DNA of 50,801 bases. Source: Oscillatoriaceae cyanobacterium Prado104 (GTDB lineage Bacteria > Cyanobacteriota > Cyanobacteriia > Cyanobacteriales > Microcoleaceae). The position numbers were made by a program, and so were the translations under genes. Positions within the stretch are counted from its first letter, which is position 1. Each line of letters opens with the position of its first letter. The stretch is taken from assembly GCA_025454405.1 (NCBI GenBank), contig JALOON010000035.1, positions 1 to 50,801 on the forward strand, in the 5' to 3' direction. Shown here piece after piece: positions 1-8,348 of the stretch. The notes beneath the pieces were generated by a model. The model did no database searches and was not told where the DNA came from. It was given only the letters and a program-made list of their open reading frames with translations.

Positions 1-65
1 CAAAACCACAGCACTGTTTCCTTTGTGTGGTGTGTCTAATTCCCGACTCGAAACGGAGAAAAACT

Positions 66-106
66 ATGCCCAATGCCCAATGCCCAATGCCCAATGCCCT
101 ATGCCC
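66..106. repeat. Heptanucleotide tandem repeat (TGCCCAA)n
   Basis: About five to six head-to-tail copies of a 7-base unit TGCCCAA, the last ones degenerate. This is the kind of short tandemly repeated repetitive sequence common between genes of filamentous cyanobacteria. It lies outside any gene I can support; nothing else is recognisable in bases 1-135. Confidence 0.8.
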
Positions 107-135
107 CCCTCACCAAAAGACTTATTCAGCAAGCC

Positions 136-188
136 CTAAATAGTGATATTTAGAATCCCCGTCCCTTTTAGGGCGGGGAGTACGTCAA
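136..188 (+). mobile_element. Solo right-end hairpin resembling an IS200/IS605 (TnpB) element
   Basis: Bases 136-153 form a perfect 7-bp inverted repeat with a 4-base loop (CTAAATA/TATTTAG). It is followed at 153-180 by a GC-rich hairpin, GAATCCCCGTCCC then GGGCGGGGAG, with a TTTTA loop. From memory, this hairpin with a following GTCAA is the typical right end of cyanobacterial IS200/IS605 elements and the 3' end of their omega RNA. No tnpB or tnpA coding sequence is seen to its left, so this is a solo end or remnant. The family assignment is recalled, not searched. Confidence 0.5.
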
Positions 189-217
189 CAGATTGTCGCT
201 CTATGTCCCAGATGGTT

Positions 218-234
218 GGCGAACCCGCCCCTAC
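218..234. repeat. Half copy of a dispersed palindromic-ended repeat
   Basis: GGCGAACCCGCCCCTAC matches the right end of the elements at 35935-36000 and 46776-46842. The left half is not recognisable here; the IS605-like hairpin sits where it would be. Confidence 0.6.
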
Positions 235-288
235 AAGAATTGCTGTCAACATCTTTGCCCTCAAGCATCGACTATCAACATCGACTGT

Positions 289-2493
289 TCAAGATTTTTT
301 GTGTTTGCTCGGACTTTGTACTTGAGTGTACGATTCGTTTGCAAAATAGTAATGACTGTGAGGCTCGTTCTTGGGAACCACTCCATTCACTACCATACCG
401 AGTACGTGTTGGTGGGATTTCTTTAACAAATCTTTCGCAAAAGCCACGCTGCCAGAATACAGCACTCCCGGCCGCGCTACCATTAAAATACCATCGGCTT
501 TTTTACCGAGGATCGGAGCGTCAGCAGCAACATTTAAAGAAGGACTGTCGATGATAACTAGATCGTAATTGCTCGCAAATTGTTCGATCAATAAAGTGAT
601 GCGCTGCGAGTCTAACAGAGCCATCGGGTTGGGCGGAATTACGCCGCAACTTAGCAGATCTAAATTATCCATGACAGGGGCGATCGCGCTTTTCCATTCC
701 GTTTGTCCGACAATCGCATTGCTCAAACCCACCTGATTGGGAGTGTCCCAAATTCGGTGCTGCACCGGACGGTGCATATCCGCATCTACCAGCAAAACTT
801 TGCGTCCTAATTGAGCGACAGTGGCAGCCAAATTAGCAGCTACTGTAGATTTTCCCTCCTGCGGCAGCGAACTGCTAATCACAATAACTTTTAGTTCTTT
901 ATCCGAACTCAGAAACCTCAAATTTGCTTGCAGCATCCGGTAAGCAGCGCTAATATTAGTATGAGGAGTATCTTTCACCACAATCTGCCGTCCTGATGGT
1001 TCGGAATCTCCATTACCTGGACTGCGCTGGAAGAGCTTGCGCCAGCTATTTTGTTCAAATTTATGGGCGGGAATTACCCCCAGCAATGTCAAGCCAAACA
1101 AATCCCTGGCTTCATCAATAGTTTTGACAGATTTGTCCTGAGATTCCAAAGCTAAAGCTGTAGCTATACCGAGCAAGCTTCCTAGCATCGCACCCGACAC
1201 TAGCATGAGAGATTTGCGAGAAGCCATTGGCTCTTGAGGAATGCTAGCTTGTTGGATAATCCGAGCGTTACCCACTCTTTGATTTTCTGCGATCCGAATT
1301 TCCTGAAGTTTGTTTTGCAGTTGTGCATAAGCTGATTCAGCTTCTTGCAGTTTTCTGGATAGTTGGCGCTGTTGTTTCTCCAATTCTGGCAAACTTTGCA
1401 CCCGTCGCTTGTAGCTAGCTAGGGCGTTTTCTAAAACCGCAACTCGATCGGCTAAGCCTTGCCGCTGTACATCTACTTGGACAAACTCTTCGATTAGTTT
1501 TGGCTTCACATCTCCAATCTGCAACTTCTCATCATACTGTTGCTGCCCAGAGCCGGCAATCTGCTGTACTTGCCGATCTAGTAAAGCCTTCAAAGAAGCT
1601 TTCTTAGTTTCCAGTTTAGTTATTACCGGCGAGCTTTCCAGATAGCGGTTTTTCTCTAAAGTTAATTGACGCTCTACCTGCTGGTATTCTTTCAGAGCTT
1701 CTTGCACCGAGTTAGACTGGCTGAGATTGCTCGCTACTAATGCCTGTCGCGGATTCATCTGCAACTCTTTTTGATATGCTTGGGACTGAGCAGTTACTTT
1801 GACTAAATCCGACTTGGCTTCATTGATTTCGCTCTCTATTTTTGCTAGAGATGTTACTGCTGATTTAGCTTCTTCTTCTAAATTGACTACTTTATTTTTT
1901 TCTTTAAAATAGCTCAACTCAGCAGCGGTTAAACGCATCATTTTTTCGGCAGCAGGTAATTTCTTTTCTATAAATTCTCGGACCGATACAGCCTCTAATC
2001 GATTGACTTTTAGGTTGTTTTCCAGATAAAGAGCCATTAAATACTTAACAACTGCGGCGGCTTGCTTGGGGTTTTTGCTTTTGTAGGAAATTGTCAGAAT
2101 ATCTGCTCCCCGAACACTAGCTACTGTCAGTTTTTTTAAAAAATCTTTGGTACTCAAAGTCTTTCCATCTTCATCTTTTAAACGCATTTGATTGATAGCT
2201 TTTTCTACAATTTCAGTAGAACGAATCACCTGGATCTCCGTAGTCAGGGGATTGCTTTGCTCTGCCGCAGGAGTTAACTGTCCTATTTCTTTTCCCAATT
2301 CGGTTAAAGAAGAGCCAGCAGTTGTCTTTTTCAATAAGAGCTTGCCTTCTGCTTCATAAACCGGCTTTTCACTGAGTATTTTGTAGCTGAACAATGCGAT
2401 AATCGAGATAAATACGACTAAAGCAGGCAGCCAGCGCCTCTTAAGAATTTGCCAGTATTGCTGAAACTCTATACCAGTTTCTGAGGTTTCCAT
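289..2493 (-). CDS. Wzc/CapB-type polysaccharide co-polymerase and tyrosine autokinase (BY-kinase)
   Basis: Inner-membrane protein that controls chain length and export of exopolysaccharide through cycles of tyrosine autophosphorylation. The 734 residues contain an N-terminal Wzz domain with a first membrane segment near 21-40, a long periplasmic coiled coil (about 190-400, rich in Glu/Lys/Gln), a second membrane segment near 427-449, and a cytoplasmic kinase domain. Visible kinase motifs are Walker A SSLPQEGKST (541-550), Walker A' VLLVDADMHRP (about 567-577) and Walker B DLVIIDSP (644-651). The tail is short, with three tyrosines in HYYFANESY, a modest version of the usual C-terminal Tyr cluster. 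Length is normal for a cyanobacterial single-chain Wzc. It is divergent from the dehydratase-EAL gene, with 494 bases between. No Wza-like gene is in the window. The family call is firm; the substrate is inferred from the neighbours. Confidence 0.93.
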   Translation of the reverse strand: METSETGIEFQQYWQILKRRWLPALVVFISIIALFSYKILSEKPVYEAEGKLLLKKTTAGSSLTELGKEIGQLTPAAEQSNPLTTEIQVIRSTEIVEKAINQMRLKDEDGKTLSTKDFLKKLTVASVRGADILTISYKSKNPKQAAAVVKYLMALYLENNLKVNRLEAVSVREFIEKKLPAAEKMMRLTAAELSYFKEKNKVVNLEEEAKSAVTSLAKIESEINEAKSDLVKVTAQSQAYQKELQMNPRQALVASNLSQSNSVQEALKEYQQVERQLTLEKNRYLESSPVITKLETKKASLKALLDRQVQQIAGSGQQQYDEKLQIGDVKPKLIEEFVQVDVQRQGLADRVAVLENALASYKRRVQSLPELEKQQRQLSRKLQEAESAYAQLQNKLQEIRIAENQRVGNARIIQQASIPQEPMASRKSLMLVSGAMLGSLLGIATALALESQDKSVKTIDEARDLFGLTLLGVIPAHKFEQNSWRKLFQRSPGNGDSEPSGRQIVVKDTPHTNISAAYRMLQANLRFLSSDKELKVIVISSSLPQEGKSTVAANLAATVAQLGRKVLLVDADMHRPVQHRIWDTPNQVGLSNAIVGQTEWKSAIAPVMDNLDLLSCGVIPPNPMALLDSQRITLLIEQFASNYDLVIIDSPSLNVAADAPILGKKADGILMVARPGVLYSGSVAFAKDLLKKSHQHVLGMVVNGVVPKNEPHSHYYFANESYTQVQSPSKHKKS

Positions 2494-2987
2494 AAATTAC
2501 TTTTAACTTTTGAATAATTGGTACTTACATAGGTATATATAATTTTAGTATAAAAATGCGTAGGTGTCAACTGCCAAAATATATTTTTTCTATAAATTAA
2601 CTTTCTCAAGATTATATATAGTTTTTTTAACAGAATCAACGCTATCTAGATAGGGGAGTATGCGACAGGCATGAAAGAATAAGTATTACAGGCGATTTTC
2701 TGTAAATAGAAAAGAGAGCGACAGCCAAAAAAACACAAAGTGCTAAAAAGTTTATGTAAAGATTTGCTAAAAAAGAAAAACGCCTCTAGTAATTGTGCGG
2801 AGATGTGAGATATTGTAATCAAATGGATAAGTCTAGCTTAAAAAAGGATTAAGATAGTTACAAAAGTACATCTTTAATATTCGTCTTTGCTCTTAAGTAT
2901 TTATATCCAGGAACTGGCAAGATGAAGAAGTAAGCGCAGGCATATTCATGCTTTAACCTAGGTTGTCGTTATTGTCACAGGGGAGAT
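2494..2987. promoter_or_regulatory. Divergent intergenic region of the exopolysaccharide locus
   Basis: 494 AT-rich bases between the divergent autokinase and dehydratase-EAL genes, so it must hold promoters for both. I cannot assign -35/-10 boxes with confidence. One notable motif, TTTATGTAAA at 2751-2760 (half-sites TTTA/TAAA), recurs twice in the repeated leader of the sugar transferase gene (19024-19033, 19098-19107). Confidence 0.4.
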
Positions 2988-5795
2988 ATGAGCAGGGGTA
3001 TGAACTTTTTTTTAAAAGGATTCATGGGATTAAGAAATCGCCATTTCTTAATCATCGATACATTGGTGTTGGCAGTTACGCCAGTATTAGCTTTGTTCAT
3101 TGGCTTAAATAACTCTTTGGCTATGGCTCCGTACCTGCAGGAGCTAGCATTAGTAACGCTGATGTTCGTAGCGGTAAAACTGACTGTATTTTATACTTTC
3201 GGCTTCTACAGGCGCTACTGGCGGTATGCCGGTATTGACGAACTGGGATACATCGGGACGCTAATATGTGTAGCCTTAGTATTGGAAACAGTTTTGCTTC
3301 AACCTCTTTATCATTTAGCAGGTGTGTCTGCGAATGGACTGCCTCGATCGCTCTTGCTGCTGGACGCAATCCTCAGCTTTATCATTATCGGATGTATCCG
3401 TTTCAGCATTCCAGCGATCGAACGCTTGCAGGAAAGAGGGGGCAAATTTCAGCACTGCGAACGCTGGTTGATAGTCGGTGCGGGGAGTGCAGGCATTACT
3501 TTGCTGCAGAAAATGCAGCAGAGTACGCAACTGGGACTTTATCCGGCGGCGTTCATTGACGACGATCCGAAAAAATTGAATTTGCGGATTCGCGGAGTTA
3601 GCGTATTGGGCGATCGCTATCAAATTCCCGAAGTAGTTAGATCGTTAAATATTCGCAAAGTCATTATCGCCATACCCACAGCTTCGGGCAAACAAATTCG
3701 AGAAATTGTAGAAATCTGTCAGTCGATAGGAATTCCGACTAGCACTCTGCCTGGAATTAGCGAAATTCTAAGCGGTCGCGTTAGTTTGGGCAGCGTCAGG
3801 GAGGTACAAATTGAGGATCTGTTGCGTCGCGCATCCGTCAAAACTGATGTCAATCGAGTTGCCACATTAATTAGAGGCAAAAAAGTTTTAATTACGGGAG
3901 CGGGAGGGTCGATCGGCAGCGAACTTTGCCGGCAAGTTTTAAAATCAGAACCTGCAGAAATCATCCTTGTCGGACACGGAGAAAACTCTGTATTCAACAT
4001 TCAACAGGAACTAAACCAAGTAATTTCAGACCTGCAAAAAGCTGGAGAAATTCAGATAGATTTCCCTAAAATAACAACACTTATTGCCGATATTCGCTTT
4101 GTCGACCGTTTGGAGTATCTGTTTGAAAACACCAGACCCGACATCATTTTCCACGCAGCGGCTCACAAACACGTACCAATGATGGAATTAAACCCGCCGG
4201 AAGCCATCACCAACAATGTGAGAGGTACAAAAAACTTGTTAGATATGGCATTGAAATACGATGTCGAACAATTTGTGATGATTTCGACCGACAAGGCGGT
4301 AAATCCCACTAACATTATGGGAGCCAGCAAAAGAGTGGCGGAAATGCTGGTGCTGCAAGCGGCGAAAACTAGCGGCAAACCCTATGTAGTCGTGCGTTTC
4401 GGCAACGTTCTCGGCAGTCGCGGCAGCGTCGTTCCCACCTTCAAACGGCAAATTGCTGAAGGCGGTCCAATTACGATTACCCATCCAGATATCTGTCGGT
4501 ATTTCATGACAATTCCTGAAGCGGTGCAACTGCTGTTGCAGGCGGCCGTGCTCGGTCACGGAGGTCAAGTATTCATGCTCGACATGGGAGAACCCGTCAG
4601 AATAGTTGACTTGGCAAAAGATTTAATTCGCCTTTCAGGATACGAATTGGGCAAAGACATCGATATCGCATTTACGGGACTTAGACCCGGAGAAAAATTG
4701 TTTGAAGAACTGTTTATCCCCGGCGAAACCTATGACAAAACTCAACATGAAAAAATTCTGATCGTGGGCAATGCCAGTCGCATCGTGCGAGAAAATATTG
4801 ATGGGGAAGTAGCAGCCCTTTGCGATGCAGCCGATCGCAACGATGCTAATTTAATCGTGTTTTTGCTGGAGCAGTTAGTGCCTGAATACATACCGGGATA
4901 TTCAACAGTTAATTTGCACTCCAATACAGACCAACAAACAACAGAAATCTCCGGAGATTCTTTGCGGGTGCAGAAAAGCTCCAGCAGTGCTGTATCCGCT
5001 CAGGTAGAGAACGATTTGCGGCAGGCAATTCAACTTGAGGAGTTTCGCCTGTACTATCAACCGGTAGTTTCCCTGGAAACTAATAAGATTACTGCTTTTG
5101 AGGCGCTGTTGCGCTGGCAGCACCCGACTCGCGGATTGCTAGTCCCAGGTGAGTTTATTCCCGCAGCAGAAGCAACGAGCTTAATTGTGCCTATTGGCGA
5201 GTGGGTGCTGCTGCAAGCTTGCCAACAGTTGCGGATTTGGCAGCAGCGATTTGATAGCAACCATCCTTTAACCGTCAGCGTGAACCTAACTGGCAAACAG
5301 TTTTTTCAACCTGATTTCGTGGGGCAAGTCGCTCAAATCCTCAAAAAAACTAATGTCAATGCTTCGAGTTTGAAGCTAGAACTTTCTGAGGAAGTTGTGA
5401 CGCACAATTCTGAGTTGGCTAACTCCGTATTTGTCAAGCTCAAAGCTTTGGGGGTAAAATTGCAAATCGATCACTGCGGTTTGAGCGATAAATCTTTAAC
5501 TCGCCTGCACCGCTTGATCCGGATGAAGTACGGGAAATTAGATGGTTTGAAGCTGGATTGTTCTGTGGTCAGCGGTCTGGAGACTAATGCAGCTAACTTG
5601 GAAACCCTCCAAAAAATTATTGCGATCGCCCAGGAGCTAGATATGGGTATGATTGCAACTGGGATAGAAACATCCCAGCAAATAGCTCTGCTTAAGGCTT
5701 TGAAATGCATCTACGGTCAGGGTTACTTTTTCTCGAAGCCGGTGGCTGCATCCGAGGTGCGGATATCGATCGGGGCTATGGCTGTTAAAAGTTAA
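2988..5795 (+). CDS. PglF/CapD-type UDP-sugar 4,6-dehydratase fused to a degenerate EAL domain
   Basis: Residues 1-290 hold four to five membrane helices and a first Rossmann fold (LIVGAGSAG, 161-169). Residues 298-600 are the NAD-dependent dehydratase domain with TGAGGSIGSE (303-312) and the STDKAVNPTNIMGASKR segment, where Met444 and Lys448 occupy the SDR Tyr/Lys positions as in WbpM/PglF. Such enzymes make UDP-4-keto-6-deoxy-GlcNAc. Ordinary members end near residue 640; this one continues through a Ser-rich linker into an EAL domain (about 672-925). The EAL domain keeps Glu705 (FEALLRW), Asn766, Glu798, Asp828, Lys855, Glu894 and Gln911. However, the DDFG motif reads DHCG (His829) and AEGVE reads ATGIE, so c-di-GMP hydrolysis is doubtful while binding is possible. 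The frame is open throughout. The start is uncertain: GGAG lies only two bases before ATG 2988, and ATG 3000 is an alternative. Confidence 0.92.
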   Translation: MSRGMNFFLKGFMGLRNRHFLIIDTLVLAVTPVLALFIGLNNSLAMAPYLQELALVTLMFVAVKLTVFYTFGFYRRYWRYAGIDELGYIGTLICVALVLETVLLQPLYHLAGVSANGLPRSLLLLDAILSFIIIGCIRFSIPAIERLQERGGKFQHCERWLIVGAGSAGITLLQKMQQSTQLGLYPAAFIDDDPKKLNLRIRGVSVLGDRYQIPEVVRSLNIRKVIIAIPTASGKQIREIVEICQSIGIPTSTLPGISEILSGRVSLGSVREVQIEDLLRRASVKTDVNRVATLIRGKKVLITGAGGSIGSELCRQVLKSEPAEIILVGHGENSVFNIQQELNQVISDLQKAGEIQIDFPKITTLIADIRFVDRLEYLFENTRPDIIFHAAAHKHVPMMELNPPEAITNNVRGTKNLLDMALKYDVEQFVMISTDKAVNPTNIMGASKRVAEMLVLQAAKTSGKPYVVVRFGNVLGSRGSVVPTFKRQIAEGGPITITHPDICRYFMTIPEAVQLLLQAAVLGHGGQVFMLDMGEPVRIVDLAKDLIRLSGYELGKDIDIAFTGLRPGEKLFEELFIPGETYDKTQHEKILIVGNASRIVRENIDGEVAALCDAADRNDANLIVFLLEQLVPEYIPGYSTVNLHSNTDQQTTEISGDSLRVQKSSSSAVSAQVENDLRQAIQLEEFRLYYQPVVSLETNKITAFEALLRWQHPTRGLLVPGEFIPAAEATSLIVPIGEWVLLQACQQLRIWQQRFDSNHPLTVSVNLTGKQFFQPDFVGQVAQILKKTNVNASSLKLELSEEVVTHNSELANSVFVKLKALGVKLQIDHCGLSDKSLTRLHRLIRMKYGKLDGLKLDCSVVSGLETNAANLETLQKIIAIAQELDMGMIATGIETSQQIALLKALKCIYGQGYFFSKPVAASEVRISIGAMAVKS

Positions 5796-5860
5796 GGGTG
5801 GCATTTGTCAAAGGATTTGCAATTGGAATTGTGGATTGAAAAATTAGTAATTAGCTACCC

Positions 5861-7186
5861 ATGCAACAGCTCAAACCACTAACATTGCGCCGAAATTTTT
5901 CCTGGACTTTCACTGGCAATCTCGTTTATGCGGCTTCCCAGTGGGGCATGTTGGTGTTGCTTGCCAAATTAGGTAGTCCTGAAATGGTAGGTCAATTTAC
6001 CTTGGGTCTGGCAATTACAGCGCCAGTATTCATGCTAACCAATCTGCAACTGCGATCGGTACAGGCAACTGATGCCAAACACGAGTATCTTTTCGGCGAC
6101 TATCTGGGACTCCGATTGATGGGGATCTTCTTGGGGATGGCGATCGTGGCGGGGATGGCGATCGTGGCAGGATATCGCTGGGAGACATCGCTGGTTATTT
6201 TAACGTTGGCTTTAGCTAAAGGATTTGAGTCGCTCAGCGATGTATTTTACGGCCTGATCCAGAACCACGAACGAATGGATCGCATAGCCCTATCCCTAAT
6301 CATTAAAGGGCCACTTTCACTGTTGATGTTGGGTATAGGAATCTACTCAACATCAACAGTTTTAGGGGGCGCAGTCGGGTTAACTGTTGCTTGGGCTGTT
6401 GTTCTCTTTACTTGCGACGTTCGTAGTGGCGCATTACTGCTGAAATCTCTTCCTTTATTAGAAGGGAAGAATTGGCACGAACAGGGGCTTGAGCAGCCAA
6501 CAACGGTTAAAAATCCCCTCCAACCGCGTTGGGATTGGCAAACCCTAGTCAAGCTGATTTGGCTTGCCCTGCCTCTAGGTTTGGTGATGATGCTGATTTC
6601 CCTCAATACAAATATCCCTCGCTACTTTATCGAGCGGTATTTGGGCGAGCGACAACTGGGTATTTTTGGTGCCATATCTTACCTGATGGTGGCAGGGACA
6701 ATGGTCATAAGTTCGCTAGGGCATTCAGCCAGTCCGCGATTGGCACAATACTATGCAGCGGGGGATAGCGTTGCTTTCCGCAAGCTTCTGTTTAAGCTGG
6801 TACAACTTGGATTCGGGTTGGGTGCGGCGGCCGTCCTAGTGGCTGTGGTGGCCGGTCGGCAGCTTCTCACTCTGATTTATCGACCTGAATATGCCGAGCA
6901 GGCAGATATATTAGTGTGGTTGATGATCGCCGCAGGTATTGGTTACGGATGCTCTTTTCTAAGTTCCGCTATGACCGCTGCTAGGTGCTTCCGCATTCAA
7001 TTGCCTTTGTTTGCTTTAGTAACAGGTGCTTCAGCGATAAGTTGCTTGTGGTTAATTCCCACTTGCGGACTGCGAGGAGCAGCATTTGCCTTAATTATTG
7101 CGTCAGTGGTGCAATTATTTTTAAGTGTAGGAATTATTTCCAATGTACTCGATCGAATCAACAGATATTCAAAAACAGAATCATAA
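5861..7186 (+). CDS. Wzx-type lipid-linked oligosaccharide flippase
   Basis: A 441-residue, strongly hydrophobic protein with roughly a dozen membrane helices. The N-terminal pattern (RNFSWTFTGNLVYAASQWGMLVLLAKLG) is typical of the polysaccharide-transporter/MATE superfamily. It would flip undecaprenyl-PP-linked repeat units to the periplasmic face for polymerisation. It follows the dehydratase-EAL gene by 65 bases and its end overlaps the next glycosyltransferase frame by 44 bases, so cotranscription is likely. No clear Shine-Dalgarno precedes the ATG. Residues near 92-103 repeat GMAIVA twice because of an 18-bp tandem duplication (see 6133-6168). Confidence 0.88.
   Translation: MQQLKPLTLRRNFSWTFTGNLVYAASQWGMLVLLAKLGSPEMVGQFTLGLAITAPVFMLTNLQLRSVQATDAKHEYLFGDYLGLRLMGIFLGMAIVAGMAIVAGYRWETSLVILTLALAKGFESLSDVFYGLIQNHERMDRIALSLIIKGPLSLLMLGIGIYSTSTVLGGAVGLTVAWAVVLFTCDVRSGALLLKSLPLLEGKNWHEQGLEQPTTVKNPLQPRWDWQTLVKLIWLALPLGLVMMLISLNTNIPRYFIERYLGERQLGIFGAISYLMVAGTMVISSLGHSASPRLAQYYAAGDSVAFRKLLFKLVQLGFGLGAAAVLVAVVAGRQLLTLIYRPEYAEQADILVWLMIAAGIGYGCSFLSSAMTAARCFRIQLPLFALVTGASAISCLWLIPTCGLRGAAFALIIASVVQLFLSVGIISNVLDRINRYSKTES
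6133..6168. repeat. In-frame 18-bp tandem duplication inside the flippase gene
   Basis: GGGGATGGCGATCGTGGC occurs twice in perfect head-to-tail copies (6133-6150, 6151-6168). It adds six residues (GMAIVA) to a membrane helix. Each copy carries a HIP1-like GGCGATCG core. Confidence 0.9.
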
Positions 7187-8348
7187 CGCTAGATTGAGCA
7201 ATCGCGGTTTAATACGCATCCTTCACGCCGTAGGAGACATGAGCCAAGGTGGGATCGAAACTTGGCTGATGCACATCCTCAGACATATCGATCGCGAGCG
7301 CTTCCAGATGGATTTTCTGGTTCACACTACCGAACCTTGCGCTTACGACGAGGAAGTTCTCGCCCTTGGCAGTCGAATTATCCGTTGCCCTCACATCCAC
7401 CAACCGTGGATCTACAGCGCTCAATTCAAACAAATTCTCCGCGATTGCGGTCCGTACAATATAGTTCACAGTCACGTTCATTACTTCAGCGGTTACATTC
7501 TGCGCTTGGCGAAGCAGGCAGGAGTACCCATCCGCATTGCCCACAGCCATAACGATACTTCCTCGGCTGAAGCAAAGGCAAAATGGTCGCGACAGTTGTA
7601 TTTAGGTTTAACCCGACGGTGGATTAATAAGTATGCTACTTTAGGAGTCGCATGCAGCGAGAAAGCAGCGGCCGATCTGTTCGGTCCTGCTTGGAAAAGC
7701 GACCCCCGCTGGCAAATTCTCTACTACGGCATCGACCTCCTACCCTTTGAAGAACAGCTCGATCCAGTGTCATTGCGCGGTGAATTAGGTATACCTAATG
7801 GTGCTTTTGTAGTCGGCCACGTAGGTAGATTTGCCGCACAAAAAAACCACCTTTTTCTGTTGGAAATAGCAGCGGAAATTGCCAAACGAGAACCTAAAAT
7901 GTGCCTGCTATCGATCGGTAGTGGTTCCCTACGCCCGCAGATCGAGCAACAAGCAATTGACATGGGTTTAAGTGACCGTATTATCTTTGCAGGCAACCGA
8001 CCGGACGTACCCCGCCTGATGCTTGGCGCAATGGATGTTTTCCTGTTACCATCCCTTCATGAGGGATTACCAGTAGTAGGAATAGAAGTTCAAGCCGCTG
8101 GGTTGCCCTTTATTTTGTCAGATGTTATTACGCAAGAGGTCGATACAGTCAAGCCTTTAGTGCAACGCATCAGTCTGTCCCAACCAGCATCCGTGTGGGC
8201 TGATGCGGTTTTGGCAGCTAAAAATTCTGCCTCGAACCTAACCCGCGCAGAAAGTCTAGCTATCCTAGAAAGCAGCCCATTTAATATAGCATCCAGTGTA
8301 AAAGCACTAACAAAAACTTATAGCGATGACTCGTGCCACAGAGATTAG
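7143..8348 (+). CDS. GT4-family glycosyltransferase (EpsF-like)
   Basis: A retaining GT-B glycosyltransferase that transfers a sugar from a nucleotide donor to the growing lipid-linked repeat unit at the cytoplasmic membrane face. The N-terminal fold has RILHAVGDMSQGGIETWLM, typical of the EpsF/CapM group. The C-terminal donor-binding domain has GHVGRFAAQKNH and the HEGLPVVGIEVQAAG block with the E-x7-E motif. The frame opens at ATG 7143, overlapping the flippase by 44 bases; a TTG at 7194 would avoid the overlap and lies closer to the conserved N-terminus. It overlaps the downstream polymerase gene by 23 bases. Donor and acceptor cannot be read from sequence. Confidence 0.88.
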   Translation: MYSIESTDIQKQNHNARLSNRGLIRILHAVGDMSQGGIETWLMHILRHIDRERFQMDFLVHTTEPCAYDEEVLALGSRIIRCPHIHQPWIYSAQFKQILRDCGPYNIVHSHVHYFSGYILRLAKQAGVPIRIAHSHNDTSSAEAKAKWSRQLYLGLTRRWINKYATLGVACSEKAAADLFGPAWKSDPRWQILYYGIDLLPFEEQLDPVSLRGELGIPNGAFVVGHVGRFAAQKNHLFLLEIAAEIAKREPKMCLLSIGSGSLRPQIEQQAIDMGLSDRIIFAGNRPDVPRLMLGAMDVFLLPSLHEGLPVVGIEVQAAGLPFILSDVITQEVDTVKPLVQRISLSQPASVWADAVLAAKNSASNLTRAESLAILESSPFNIASSVKALTKTYSDDSCHRD

